64,000 nucleotides of DNA from Curtobacterium sp. MCLR17_032 (lineage in GTDB: Bacteria; Actinomycetota; Actinomycetes; Actinomycetales; Microbacteriaceae). The notes below the pieces were generated by a model, which saw only the letters and a program-made list of their open reading frames with translations, was not told the origin of the DNA and made no database searches. The stretch is taken from positions 2,232,001 to 2,296,000 of the forward strand of contig NZ_CP126268.1 in the NCBI RefSeq assembly GCF_003234795.2, given 5' to 3'. Both the position numbers and the translations under genes were made by a program. The stretch's first letter is position 1. Every line of letters begins with the position of its first letter. This document shows, piece after piece, positions 17,326-25,663 of the stretch.

Positions 17326-17814
17326 TCAGTGCCGGGCGGCGAGTGCGCGCGCCACGACCTGCGGCACGTACGGCGTGACGTCGCCGCCCAGGCCCGAGAC
17401 CTGTCGGATGAGCGAGCTCGACACGTGCGCCCGGGCAGCGTCCGGCAGCAGGAACACCGTCTCGACGCCGGCCAGGTGGCGGTTCATGATCGCCATCGGG
17501 GTCTCGTACGCCACGTCCTCGCCGGAACGGACGCCCTTGACCAGGATCCTCGAGCCGACCTGCCGGCAGTAGTCGACCAGGAGCCCGGCGGTCCACTCCC
17601 CGACCACGACGGTGCCGGGCACGCCGACCTCGGTCAGGGACTCCTCGATGAGGCGGACCCGGTCGCCGGCGTCGAACAGCGCGGCCTTCTTGTCGGGGTT
17701 GTGGACCACGAGCACGTGGACCTCGTCGAACAGCTCCGCGGCGCGGGCGATGACGTCGAGGTGCCCCAGCGTCACGGGGTCGAAGGAACCGGGCACGACG
17801 GCGATCTTCGTCAT
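17326..17814 (-). CDS. coaD: Phosphopantetheine adenylyltransferase
   Basis: Penultimate step of coenzyme A synthesis: ATP plus 4'-phosphopantetheine gives dephospho-CoA. The nucleotidyltransferase motif [13 protein letters not shown] (residues 10-22) and [13 protein letters not shown] are diagnostic; 162 residues is the normal size. The ATG at 17812-17814 is 7 nt from TATGGT (17827-17822), so probably leaderless. It lies between recG and the DUF177-rpmF pair. Confidence 0.96.
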   Translation of the reverse strand: MTKIAVVPGSFDPVTLGHLDVIARAAELFDEVHVLVVHNPDKKAALFDAGDRVRLIEESLTEVGVPGTVVVGEWTAGLLVDYCRQVGSRILVKGVRSGEDVAYETPMAIMNRHLAGVETVFLLPDAARAHVSSSLIRQVSGLGGDVTPYVPQVVARALAARH

Positions 17815-17886
17815 GCACGCGACCATACCGGCCCCGTCCTGACCCGCTGCGGCGCCCGTCCGACTCCGTGCTCGATAGCCGCGTGC

Positions 17887-20169
17887 TCAGTTCTTGCCGA
17901 GGAACGCCGCGTCGGACTCGTCCAGTCGCCGTGCCAGGGCGTCCAGCAGCGCCGGGCTGCCGCTGAGGTCCGGGTCGCGCTCGAGGACCCGCTCGGCCTC
18001 TTCGCGGGCGTCGATGATGACGTCGGCGTGCTGCACCACCCGCAGCAGGGTGAGCGAGGACCGTCCGCCGGACTGGCGTTCACCGAGGACGTCGCCCTCG
18101 CGCCGGAGCTCCAGGTCCACCCGTGCCAGTTCGAACCCGTCGTCGGACGCCGCGACGGCGTCGACCCGCTCGCGCGACACCGTCTCGGCCTCGGCGTGGG
18201 TGACGAGCAGGCAGACGCCCGCGTACTGTCCGCGGCCGATGCGTCCGCGCAGCTGGTGCAGCTGCGAGACGCCGAACCGGTCGGCGTCGAGCACCGCCAT
18301 CATCGAGGCGTTCGGCACATCGACCCCGACCTCGATCACCGTCGTGGCGACGAGCACGTCGACGGCCCCGTCGGCGAAGGACGTCATCACCCGGTCCTTC
18401 TCCTCTGCCGTCATGCGACCGTGCAGGACCTCGATCCGCCGACCGTCGAGCACCGGCATCGTGCGCATCCGCTCGGCGGTCGCCAGGACGGTCACGGGCT
18501 TCCGCGTCGGCGTGCCCTCGGGGTCGCTGCCGTCGGCGGCGGGCTCGGGGGCGCCGTCGTCCTCGCCGTGGGCGTCGTCGATGGCGGGGCAGACGACGAA
18601 CGCCTGCCGACCGTCGGCCAGTTCCTCGGCCATCCGGGTCCAGATCCGGGACTCCCACCCGGGATGCTCGGCGAGCCCGACCGTGAAGGTCTCCACCCCG
18701 GCGCGACCGGAGGGCATGCCCTGGATGGTCGACACGTCGAGGTCGCCGAACACGGTCATCGCGACCGTGCGCGGGATCGGCGTCGCGGTGAGCACCAGCA
18801 CGTGCGGCGGGGTCGTGCCCTTCGTCCGCAGGGCTTCACGCTGCTCGACGCCGAACCGGTGCTGCTCGTCGACGACCACCAGACCGAGTTCGGCGAAGTC
18901 CACGCGGTCCCCGAGGAGCGCGTGCGTACCGACGACGAGCCGGGAACCGCCGGAGGCCGCGGCGAGCAGTGCGCGTCGGCGTTCGTCGGTGGACTGCGAC
19001 CCGGTCAGGATCACCGGTCGGAGCTCCGCGGCGAGGTCCGGGCCGAGGAACTTCACGATCGACCGGAGGTGCTGCGCCGCCAGGACCTCGGTCGGGGCGA
19101 TCAGGGCCGACTGCCCGCCGGACTCCGCCACGGTGAGCATCGCCCGGATCGCGACGAGGGTCTTGCCGGAACCGACCTCGCCCTGCACCAGGCGGTGCAT
19201 CGGCCAGCTGCCGGCCATGTCCTGGGCGATCTCGGCACCGACCGATCGCTGGTCGTCGGTGAGCGTGAACGGCAGGGTCGCGTCGAACCGCTCGAGGATC
19301 CCGCCCGGCGCGGCGACGCGTGACACCGAGGCCGTCGCGCGGGCCGCGATCCGACGCTGCACCAGGGCGGTCTGCAGCACGAACGCCTCGCGGTAGCGCA
19401 GGGCGTCCTGCGCGCGCTTGAAGTCGGCGACCTTCTCGGGCCGGTGCAGCATCTCCAGCGCCTTCCGGAACGGCACCAGGTCGAGACGGGTCCGCACCGT
19501 GGCCGGGATCGGGTCGGTAACGTCCGGCAGGGTGTCCAGGACGATGCCCATCGCCTTCGCGATCTGCCAGGACGACAGCGAGGCCGTCGCCGGGTAGATC
19601 GGGATCGGCTGCCGCGACCACCGGATGGCCTCGTCCGACTCGGGGTCCGCCAGGGCACGCGGGTCGTCGCGGTCGAACAACTCGTAGTCGGGGTGCGCCA
19701 GCTGCCGGGCACCGCGGTAGTCGCCGACCTTGCCGGCGAAGACCCCGCGGGCACCCGGGACGAGGTCCTTCGTGCGCCAGCCCTGGTTGAAGAACGTCAG
19801 GGTCAGCAGGCCCTTGCCGTCCCCGATCTTCGCTTCGAGGATCGACCCGCGCCGTGCGCGCATCGTGCGCTCGCGGACCTCGATCACCTCGGCGACGATC
19901 GTCACCGCTTCGCCGATCGCCAGGGAGTCCAGCGCGGTCAGCGCACCGCGTTCGGCGTAGCGCCGGGGGGCGTGTTCGAGGAACTCGCCGACGGTCCGGT
20001 GACCGAAGGCCTTCTCGATCGCCTTCGCGGTCCGCCCGCCGAGGACGTTCGCCAGCTTCACGTCGAGCGGCGCCGGTCCCCACTGCACGTCGGGCGTGGC
20101 GGGTGCGAGGCCGTCGGGCGCGGAGCTGTCGGGCGTCGTCGGAGCGGAGTCGGCGCGGGAGGTGACCAC
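17887..20169 (-). CDS. recG: ATP-dependent DNA helicase RecG
   Basis: Branched-DNA helicase that remodels stalled forks and Holliday junctions. It has an N-terminal wedge/OB region, Walker A GEVGSGKT, the VVVDEQHRFGVEQ (DEQH) box, TATPIPRT, the C-terminal helicase motif QLRGRIGRGQYAGVCLL and a final LDESDAAFLG. The product is 760 residues. The GTG at 20167-20169 lies 6 nt from TACCGT (20181-20176), suggesting a leaderless transcript. A variable Asp/Glu/Pro-rich linker (AHGEDDGAPEPAADGSDPEG) interrupts the second RecA-like domain. Confidence 0.96.
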   Translation of the reverse strand: MVTSRADSAPTTPDSSAPDGLAPATPDVQWGPAPLDVKLANVLGGRTAKAIEKAFGHRTVGEFLEHAPRRYAERGALTALDSLAIGEAVTIVAEVIEVRERTMRARRGSILEAKIGDGKGLLTLTFFNQGWRTKDLVPGARGVFAGKVGDYRGARQLAHPDYELFDRDDPRALADPESDEAIRWSRQPIPIYPATASLSSWQIAKAMGIVLDTLPDVTDPIPATVRTRLDLVPFRKALEMLHRPEKVADFKRAQDALRYREAFVLQTALVQRRIAARATASVSRVAAPGGILERFDATLPFTLTDDQRSVGAEIAQDMAGSWPMHRLVQGEVGSGKTLVAIRAMLTVAESGGQSALIAPTEVLAAQHLRSIVKFLGPDLAAELRPVILTGSQSTDERRRALLAAASGGSRLVVGTHALLGDRVDFAELGLVVVDEQHRFGVEQREALRTKGTTPPHVLVLTATPIPRTVAMTVFGDLDVSTIQGMPSGRAGVETFTVGLAEHPGWESRIWTRMAEELADGRQAFVVCPAIDDAHGEDDGAPEPAADGSDPEGTPTRKPVTVLATAERMRTMPVLDGRRIEVLHGRMTAEEKDRVMTSFADGAVDVLVATTVIEVGVDVPNASMMAVLDADRFGVSQLHQLRGRIGRGQYAGVCLLVTHAEAETVSRERVDAVAASDDGFELARVDLELRREGDVLGERQSGGRSSLTLLRVVQHADVIIDAREEAERVLERDPDLSGSPALLDALARRLDESDAAFLGKN

Positions 20170-20175
20170 AGGCCC

Positions 20176-20259
20176 ACGGTACCCGGCACGACCGACCTGC
20201 CACGGGCCTCCCGGACGCCTGTGGAGAACGCCGGAGGGGCACCGGCTGCCCGCTACGGT
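20176..20259. promoter_or_regulatory. Divergent leaderless promoters of recG and rsmD
   Basis: The 96-bp gap has TACCGT (minus strand, 20181-20176) exactly 6 nt from the recG GTG and TACGGT (plus strand, 20254-20259) exactly 6 nt from the rsmD ATG. Neither gene has a ribosome-binding sequence, so both are best explained as leaderless. Confidence 0.7.
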
Positions 20260-20265
20260 GGCTGT

Positions 20266-20832
20266 ATGACCCGCATCATCGCCGGTGCCGCCGGCTCCAC
20301 GACGCTCCGGGTGCCGAAGTCCGGCACCCGGCCGACGAGCGACCGCGTGCGCGAAGCGCTCTTCTCGTCGCTCGAGTCGCGCGGGCTGATCGACGACACC
20401 TCGGTCGCCGACCTGTACGCGGGGACCGGTGCCCTGGGCCTCGAAGCGGCCTCGCGGGGCGCGGTCGAGGTCTCGCTCGTCGATCGGGCGGCACCCGCTG
20501 CGGCGGCCTGTCGTGAGAACGCGAAGGCGGTGCAGAAGCGTGTGCCGGGCGTCCGGGTCGCGGTGCACGCGCAGCCGGCCCTCGGCTACCTCCGCACCAC
20601 GGCGAAGACGTTCGACCTGGTGTTCATCGACCCGCCGTACGAGGTCCCCGAGTCCGAGCTGACCGACGTCCTCGACGCCCTGGTGTCCCGGCTGACGCCC
20701 GAAGCGGTCGTCGTCGTCGAACGGGGCACCCGCTCGCCGGAGCCAACGTGGCCTGCCGGGCTGACGCCGTTCAGCAAGCGGTCCTGGGGCGACACCGTCG
20801 CTTGGGAAGCCCTGGCGGACGCCGCGGGCTGA
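20266..20832 (+). CDS. rsmD: 16S rRNA (guanine966-N2)-methyltransferase RsmD
   Basis: SAM-dependent methyltransferase acting on G966 of 16S rRNA. Motif I is VADLYAGTGALGLEAASRG (about residues 47-65) and the catalytic motif IV is FIDPPYEVP. N-terminal RIIAGAAGSTTLRVP and RPTSDRVREALFSSL are typical. The 188-residue length is normal. ATG at 20266 follows TACGGT by 6 nt. It is adjacent to recG and coaD, as often in actinobacteria, but reads the other way. Confidence 0.95.
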   Translation: MTRIIAGAAGSTTLRVPKSGTRPTSDRVREALFSSLESRGLIDDTSVADLYAGTGALGLEAASRGAVEVSLVDRAAPAAAACRENAKAVQKRVPGVRVAVHAQPALGYLRTTAKTFDLVFIDPPYEVPESELTDVLDALVSRLTPEAVVVVERGTRSPEPTWPAGLTPFSKRSWGDTVAWEALADAAG

Positions 20833-20896
20833 GCCCGGCACCGAGCGGCCTGAGCCGGGCACACAGCGCGCTGCTGGTGCCAGACGTGCGGCGCGC

Positions 20897-21925
20897 TCAG
20901 CCTGCCGCGCCGTCCCAGTCGGCGTAGGGGTCCCAGCCCGTCGTCGGGACCGCGTCCCCGCCACGCACCAGGTCGACGCCGTGGTCCGCCGCGCGTGCGC
21001 GGACGACCCCGATCCGTCGGAACCCACCGGGCAGGCTCGCGCCGGGCGGGAACGTCGCCAGCAGCCCGTGGTCCTCGCCGCCGTGCAGCGCGACCGGGTC
21101 CAGTGCCGGTTCGACGTCGAGCTCGAGCGTCACCCCGCTCGCGCGCGCCAGCCGGCCGGCGTCGATCGCCAGACCGTCGGACAGGTCGAGCATCGCGGTC
21201 GCTCCGGCTGCGGCGGCGAGCGGCCCGTCGGCGATCGGCGGGACCGGGCGGCGCTGCCGGCTCACGTCGGGGTCGGTGTCCGCCCCGCTCGCGCGGACCC
21301 GGGCGGCGTCCGGCTCACCGGCGTCGTCGACCCCGTCGCGGAACAGGCGGGCGAGCCCCCGTGCGGCCGGCCCGAGCTCGCCCGAGACCGCCAGGACGTC
21401 ACCCGGCTGCGCACCCGAGCGGACGACGGGAGCACGGCCACCGAGGTCGCCGAACGCCGTCACGGTCAGCGAGAACGTCGCCGAGGTCGACAGGTCGCCG
21501 CCGACGACCCCGATCCCGGGTGCCAGGGCCTCGATCGCGAGTCGGAAGCCGTCGGCGATGCCCTCGAGCACGGTCACCGGCGTCTCCTGCGGGGCGGCGA
21601 TCGCGACGACGAGGCCCGAGGGCACCGCGCCCATCGCGGCGACGTCGGAGAGGTTCGTGACGGCGGCCTTCCAGCCGACGTCCTCCGGCGAGGACCAGGC
21701 CCACCTGAAGTCCGGGCCGTGCACCATCATGTCCGTCGTCACGACGAAGCGTCCGTCGGGAGCGGCGACGACGGCGCAGTCGTCACCGGGTCCGAGCAGC
21801 GGCGATCCGGACGGGAGGCGTCGGGTCACGCGGGCGAGCACGGCCAGTTCGCCGAGCGCCCCGACCGTCGCGTCTGCTGCTGTCCGGGGCCGGGTGCCGG
21901 GGTCCTGCTCGTCGGTCGCGTCCAC
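20897..21925 (-). CDS. thiL: Thiamine-monophosphate kinase
   Basis: Phosphorylates thiamine monophosphate to the cofactor thiamine diphosphate. The AIR-synthase-like fold shows GPGDDCAVV, TTDMMVHGPDF, the metal-binding GGDLSTSATFSLTVTAFG and LDLSDGLAIDAGRLA. Length 342. The GTG at 21923-21925 is 6 nt from TACCGT and lacks a ribosome site: leaderless. It diverges from the DUF3515 lipoprotein gene with only 24 bp between start codons. Confidence 0.95.
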   Translation of the reverse strand: MDATDEQDPGTRPRTAADATVGALGELAVLARVTRRLPSGSPLLGPGDDCAVVAAPDGRFVVTTDMMVHGPDFRWAWSSPEDVGWKAAVTNLSDVAAMGAVPSGLVVAIAAPQETPVTVLEGIADGFRLAIEALAPGIGVVGGDLSTSATFSLTVTAFGDLGGRAPVVRSGAQPGDVLAVSGELGPAARGLARLFRDGVDDAGEPDAARVRASGADTDPDVSRQRRPVPPIADGPLAAAAGATAMLDLSDGLAIDAGRLARASGVTLELDVEPALDPVALHGGEDHGLLATFPPGASLPGGFRRIGVVRARAADHGVDLVRGGDAVPTTGWDPYADWDGAAG

Positions 21926-21949
21926 ACCAGAACGGTAGCCTGGACGCCG
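21926..21949. promoter_or_regulatory. Overlapping divergent promoters for thiL and DUF3515 gene
   Basis: The 24 bp between the two start codons contain TACCGT (minus, 21937-21932) and TAGCCT (plus, 21936-21941), which share the central TA. They lie 6 and 8 nt from the GTG and ATG. Both genes therefore appear to be read without leaders from one symmetrical opening site. Confidence 0.7.
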
Positions 21950-22474
21950 ATGGACACCGCACCCCGCCGCCCCCGGATCGTCACCCGTCGCCCCCGGACG
22001 GTCACCCGTCGGCGCAGTGCCGTCGCGGGTCTCGTCCTCGCCGCGGCCGTCGTCGTGGGACTGACCGGGTGCACGAACGCCGTCGCGATGCAGGCCGCTC
22101 CCTCCGCGAACGCGGCCGCCTGCGCCGGAGCGCAGGTCCGACTCCCCGCGACGGTGAACAGCACGCTGCCGCTGCGCAACACCTCGGCGCAGGCGACTGC
22201 TGCGTGGGGGTCCCCCGCCGCCGTGCTCTACCACTGCGGTGTCGCCGTGCCGACGGTCTCCGACCTGCCGTGCTTCGCGCAGGGCTCGGTCGACTGGATC
22301 CGCGACGACCGCGGACAGAACGTCGTCTACACGACGTTCGGCCGCTCGCCCGCGGTGCAGGTCGTCATCGACACGAAGCGCGCGACGCCCGACGCCCTGC
22401 AGGACCTCGGCGACGCGGTGTCGACGCTGCCGAAGGACGGGCACCGCTGCCTCGATCCGCAGGACGTCGGCTGA
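21950..22474 (+). CDS. DUF3515 lipoprotein
   Basis: A 174-residue secreted lipoprotein. A basic N-terminus with repeated RRPR/TRR segments is followed by a hydrophobic stretch and the lipobox LTGC (Cys 41). The mature domain contains four more cysteines (ACAGAQV, YHCGVAV, LPCFAQG, HRCLDPQ) which may form two disulfides. DUF3515 proteins are usually encoded next to ddl in actinobacteria; their function is unknown, though the context suggests cell-envelope work. The stop codon lies in the first of three 27-bp repeats. Confidence 0.88.
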   Translation: MDTAPRRPRIVTRRPRTVTRRRSAVAGLVLAAAVVVGLTGCTNAVAMQAAPSANAAACAGAQVRLPATVNSTLPLRNTSAQATAAWGSPAAVLYHCGVAVPTVSDLPCFAQGSVDWIRDDRGQNVVYTTFGRSPAVQVVIDTKRATPDALQDLGDAVSTLPKDGHRCLDPQDVG

Positions 22475-22537
22475 GGCGCTGCTCCGGAGGACGTCGGCCA
22501 GAGCGCTGCTCCGCAGGACGTCGGCTGAGGCGCTGGG
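22457..22537 (+). repeat. Three 27-bp repeats spanning the DUF3515 stop codon
   Basis: Units at 22457, 22484 and 22511 begin CCGCAGGACGTCGG or a close variant. Each is nine codons in the gene frame. Unit 1 encodes PQDVG then TGA; unit 2 reads PEDVGQSAA without a stop; unit 3 again has TGA. A GGGCGC-TCG-GCGCCC hairpin (22535-22549) follows and may terminate transcription. Confidence 0.85.
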
Positions 22538-22556
22538 CGCTCGGCGCCCGCGGAGA

Positions 22557-23699
22557 TCAGCGGACCGCGACCCGCCCCAGCTCGATGAGTTCGGCGACCA
22601 GGTCCGGGTACGCCATGCCCGAGGCCGCCCAGCAGCGCGGGTACATCGAGAACGGCGTGAAGCCGGGCATGGTGTTGACCTCGTTGACCACGAACCCGCC
22701 GTCGGTCAGGAAGCAGTCGACCCGCGCCAGTCCGGCGCCACCGATCGCCTCGAACGCCCGAGCACCGATCGACCGGATCTCGTCGGTCTCGGACTCGGTG
22801 AGCGGGGCCGGGCAGAGCAGCTGCTCGTCACCACCCAGGTACTTGGCGCTGAAGTCGTAGAAGCCGTCCTCGGCGACGACGATCTCGCCGGGCAGACTCG
22901 TGCGCGGGGTGCCGTCACGGCCCTCCAGGACGGCGACCTCGACCTCGCGCCCGATCACGCGGGGCTCGACGATGACCTTGTTGTCGTGCTCGAAGGCCAG
23001 GTCCATCGCGGCACCGAGCTGTGCGGGGTCGTCGACGCGCGAGACGCCCATGCTCGAGCCGGCGCGGGCGGGCTTGACGAAGAGCGGGAAGCCGTGTGCG
23101 GCGACCGACTCGGCGACGTCCACCGGGTCGGACTGCCACTGCCGACGGAGCACCGTCGTCCAGGGCGCGACGCGCAGGCCGGCGTGTTCGAGGACGGCCT
23201 TCGCGACGTGCTTGTCCATCGCCAGGGCACTGGCGAGCACGCCGTCGCCGACGTAGGGCAGGCCGGCGGTCTCCAGCAGGCCCTGGATCGTGCCGTCCTC
23301 GCCGAACGGACCGTGCAGGATCGGGAACACCACGTCGACCGAGCCCAGGGACTCCACCGAGCCGTCGGGCAGTTCGACGAACAGTTCGCGGGAGTCACCG
23401 GAGACCGGGAAGCGCACGCGGGTGCCGTTGTCCGGCACGGTGGGCAGCTCCTGGCCGCGGAGGGCCCAGTCCGACGGGTCGTCCGCCTGCAGGGTGAACG
23501 CGCCGTCCTTCGTGATGCCGATGGGCAGCAGGTCGTACCGGTCGCGGTCGACGACGTCCATGATCCCGCCGGCGGTCACGCAGCTGATCTCGTGCTCGCT
23601 CGACCGGCCGCCGAAGAGCACCGCGACGGTCGTCCGCTCGTCGGTCTCCGGGGTGAGCTCGGCGTCGGTCGGTTCGGGTGCGGGCGCGGTGCTGCTCAT
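22557..23699 (-). CDS. ddl: D-alanine--D-alanine ligase
   Basis: Makes the D-Ala-D-Ala dipeptide for peptidoglycan. ATP-grasp enzyme with FGGRSSEHEIS (residues 29-39), HGPFGEDGTIQG, KPARAGSSMGVSRV and the metal/substrate site VDCFLTDGGFVVNEVNTMPGFT (shown in part: NEVNTMPG). Length 380, with a 22-residue Pro/Thr/Glu-rich N-terminal leader. It is followed leftwards by convergent DUF3515 and preceded by gpsA. Confidence 0.96.
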   Translation of the reverse strand: MSSTAPAPEPTDAELTPETDERTTVAVLFGGRSSEHEISCVTAGGIMDVVDRDRYDLLPIGITKDGAFTLQADDPSDWALRGQELPTVPDNGTRVRFPVSGDSRELFVELPDGSVESLGSVDVVFPILHGPFGEDGTIQGLLETAGLPYVGDGVLASALAMDKHVAKAVLEHAGLRVAPWTTVLRRQWQSDPVDVAESVAAHGFPLFVKPARAGSSMGVSRVDDPAQLGAAMDLAFEHDNKVIVEPRVIGREVEVAVLEGRDGTPRTSLPGEIVVAEDGFYDFSAKYLGGDEQLLCPAPLTESETDEIRSIGARAFEAIGGAGLARVDCFLTDGGFVVNEVNTMPGFTPFSMYPRCWAASGMAYPDLVAELIELGRVAVR

Positions 23700-23730
23700 G
23701 GACGCTCCAAGCGGTGGGTACCGGGACCGG

Positions 23731-24744
23731 TCACTCGCCCTGGGGCTCGTCGGTCTCCGTGAGGTGCGGCGCGATGTTGCGCGGATCGAGCCTACCGGCG
23801 AGGACCTCGCCGACCTGCCCGACGATGGGCATGTCGACGCCGTTCGCCCGGGCCAGTTCGAGGATCGGCGCGACCGAGGCCAGACCCTCCGCGGTCTGGT
23901 TCATCTGTCGGACGACCTCGTCGAAGCGGTACCCCTGGCCGAGCAGTCGACCGGCGGTGTTGTTCCGCGACAGCGGGGACTGGCACGTGGCGATCAGGTC
24001 GCCGAGGCCGGCGAGCCCGGACAACGTCGACGGCTGCGCGCCGAGCGACACCGCGAACTCCGTCATCTCGGCCAGACCACGGGTGATGATCGACGCCTTG
24101 GTGTTCTCGCCGTACCCGACGCCGTCGACGATGCCGATCGCCACCGCGATGAGGTTCTTGAGCACCCCGCCGAACTCGGTGCCGATCACGTCGGTGTTGA
24201 TGAACGAGCGGAAGTACGGGTTGGTCGCGACCGCGGCGACGGCGGTCGCGGTGTCGACGCTGGACGACGACACGACGGCGGCGGTGGGCTGCCGGCGGGC
24301 GATCTCGAGCGCCAGGTTCGGTCCGCTGGCCACGGCGATGCGGTCCTGGTCGATGCCGAGCCCCTCGAGCAGGACCTCGCTCATCCGCAGTCCGGTGGCC
24401 TTCTCGACGCCCTTCATGAGGCTGACCACCGGCACGTCCGCGGGCAGCAGCTCGCGGATCGCGGCGAGGTTCGAGCGGAGGGTCTGCGAGGGCACCGAGA
24501 CGTACACCTGCTCGGCGCCGGCGAGCACCGCCGCGAGGGACGTCGACGCGGTCAGCGTGCGCGGCAGGTTGATGCCGGGCAGGTAGTCCGAGTTGCGCTT
24601 GGTCTCGGTGATCTCGCGGGCGACCTCGGGACGGCGAGCCCAGACGACGGTCTCGGCACCGCCCTCGGCCAGGACCTTCGCGAAGGTGGTCCCCCAGCTG
24701 CCGGCCCCGATGACGGCGACACGTGGCTTGTCGGTGGACTGCAT
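23731..24744 (-). CDS. gpsA: Glycerol-3-phosphate dehydrogenase [NAD(P)+]
   Basis: Reduces dihydroxyacetone phosphate to sn-glycerol-3-phosphate for phospholipids, the substrate of the neighbouring acyltransferase. The N-terminal NAD(P) fold is VAVIGAGSWGTTFAKVLAEGG, and SLMKGVEKAT plus NLIAVAIGIVDG (catalytic lysine region) are present. The ATG at 24742-24744 gives 337 residues. The frame remains open to a TTG that overlaps the plsC stop (near 24859), so a longer coupled form cannot be ruled out. Confidence 0.95.
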   Translation of the reverse strand: MQSTDKPRVAVIGAGSWGTTFAKVLAEGGAETVVWARRPEVAREITETKRNSDYLPGINLPRTLTASTSLAAVLAGAEQVYVSVPSQTLRSNLAAIRELLPADVPVVSLMKGVEKATGLRMSEVLLEGLGIDQDRIAVASGPNLALEIARRQPTAAVVSSSSVDTATAVAAVATNPYFRSFINTDVIGTEFGGVLKNLIAVAIGIVDGVGYGENTKASIITRGLAEMTEFAVSLGAQPSTLSGLAGLGDLIATCQSPLSRNNTAGRLLGQGYRFDEVVRQMNQTAEGLASVAPILELARANGVDMPIVGQVGEVLAGRLDPRNIAPHLTETDEPQGE

Positions 24745-24850
24745 CACGACACGGATCGCCGCGGTGTCGACCGCACCGCGTGCGGCGACGGAGGGGTCCG
24801 GGTGGTCGTCGTGCGGTCGGAGACCGGGTGCGGTCCCCCGGTCGGCTGCG

Positions 24851-25663
24851 TCACTCAAACTTGCCGGTCTCCTTCTGGCGGGCGGCGCTGGGGTCCCAGC
24901 GCTTCTCCGGGGCGCGTTCCCCACGGAGCTGTTCGACGAGCTTCGTGATCTCGGCCATCAGCGCGTCGGTGACCTCCTGCAGCAGCGCCTGGTCGATCGG
25001 CTTGCCCCGGTACGCCGACAGGTCCATCGGCTCGCCGAACAGGATGTCGACGTGGGCCTTGCGGAACAGGTTCAGGCGCTTCGAGTACCGCGGCAGGATC
25101 CGCTGCGTGCCCCAGTGGGCCATCGGGATGAGCGGCACGTCGTTCTCGAGGGCGATCCGGGCCGCGCCGGTCTTGCCGCGCATCGGCCACAGGTCCGGGT
25201 CGCGGGTGAGTGTGCCCTCCGGATAGACGATGACGGCGCCGCCGTTCCGCACGAGGCCGCCGCCGCCCTGCAGGGGGTTGCTGGACCGGGTGCGGCCCGA
25301 CCGCTCGACCGGGATCTGTCCCATGCCGGTCATCAGCTTGCCGACGACGGGCACGTCGAAGATCGACGCCTTCGCCAGGAACAGCGGTGGTCGGCGGCTC
25401 ACCCAGACGGCGGTGCCGACCACCAGCGGGTCGATGTTCGTGTAGTGGTTCGGCGCGAGCACGAACGCACCGTCCGCCGGCAGGCGGTTCGGGCCGTGCC
25501 AGCGGTACGCCGCCACCCGACGGAACAACGGGATCACGAAGACCGAGGTGATCCGGAACGCGACGTTCAGGTCACCACGCTTCCAGCGCCTCCCGGGGTT
25601 CGGGAGGCCCGTGGTGACCTGGTCCACCGCACCGGCTCGGGCGTCGGCCGGCTCGGTGCTCAT
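24851..25663 (-). CDS. plsC: 1-acyl-sn-glycerol-3-phosphate acyltransferase family protein
   Basis: Acylates lysophosphatidic acid in membrane lipid synthesis. The HX4D motif is NHYTNIDP (around residue 72-79) and the second block is YPEGTLTRDPDLWPM. Length 270. The ATG at 25661-25663 overlaps the murA stop as ATGA. It shares an operon with murA and gpsA, which supplies its glycerol-phosphate backbone. Confidence 0.93.
   Translation of the reverse strand: MSTEPADARAGAVDQVTTGLPNPGRRWKRGDLNVAFRITSVFVIPLFRRVAAYRWHGPNRLPADGAFVLAPNHYTNIDPLVVGTAVWVSRRPPLFLAKASIFDVPVVGKLMTGMGQIPVERSGRTRSSNPLQGGGGLVRNGGAVIVYPEGTLTRDPDLWPMRGKTGAARIALENDVPLIPMAHWGTQRILPRYSKRLNLFRKAHVDILFGEPMDLSAYRGKPIDQALLQEVTDALMAEITKLVEQLRGERAPEKRWDPSAARQKETGKFE

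Noticed and set aside
22457..22537. CRISPR-like repeats
   Set aside because: Direct tandem copies with no spacers, in frame with a gene.
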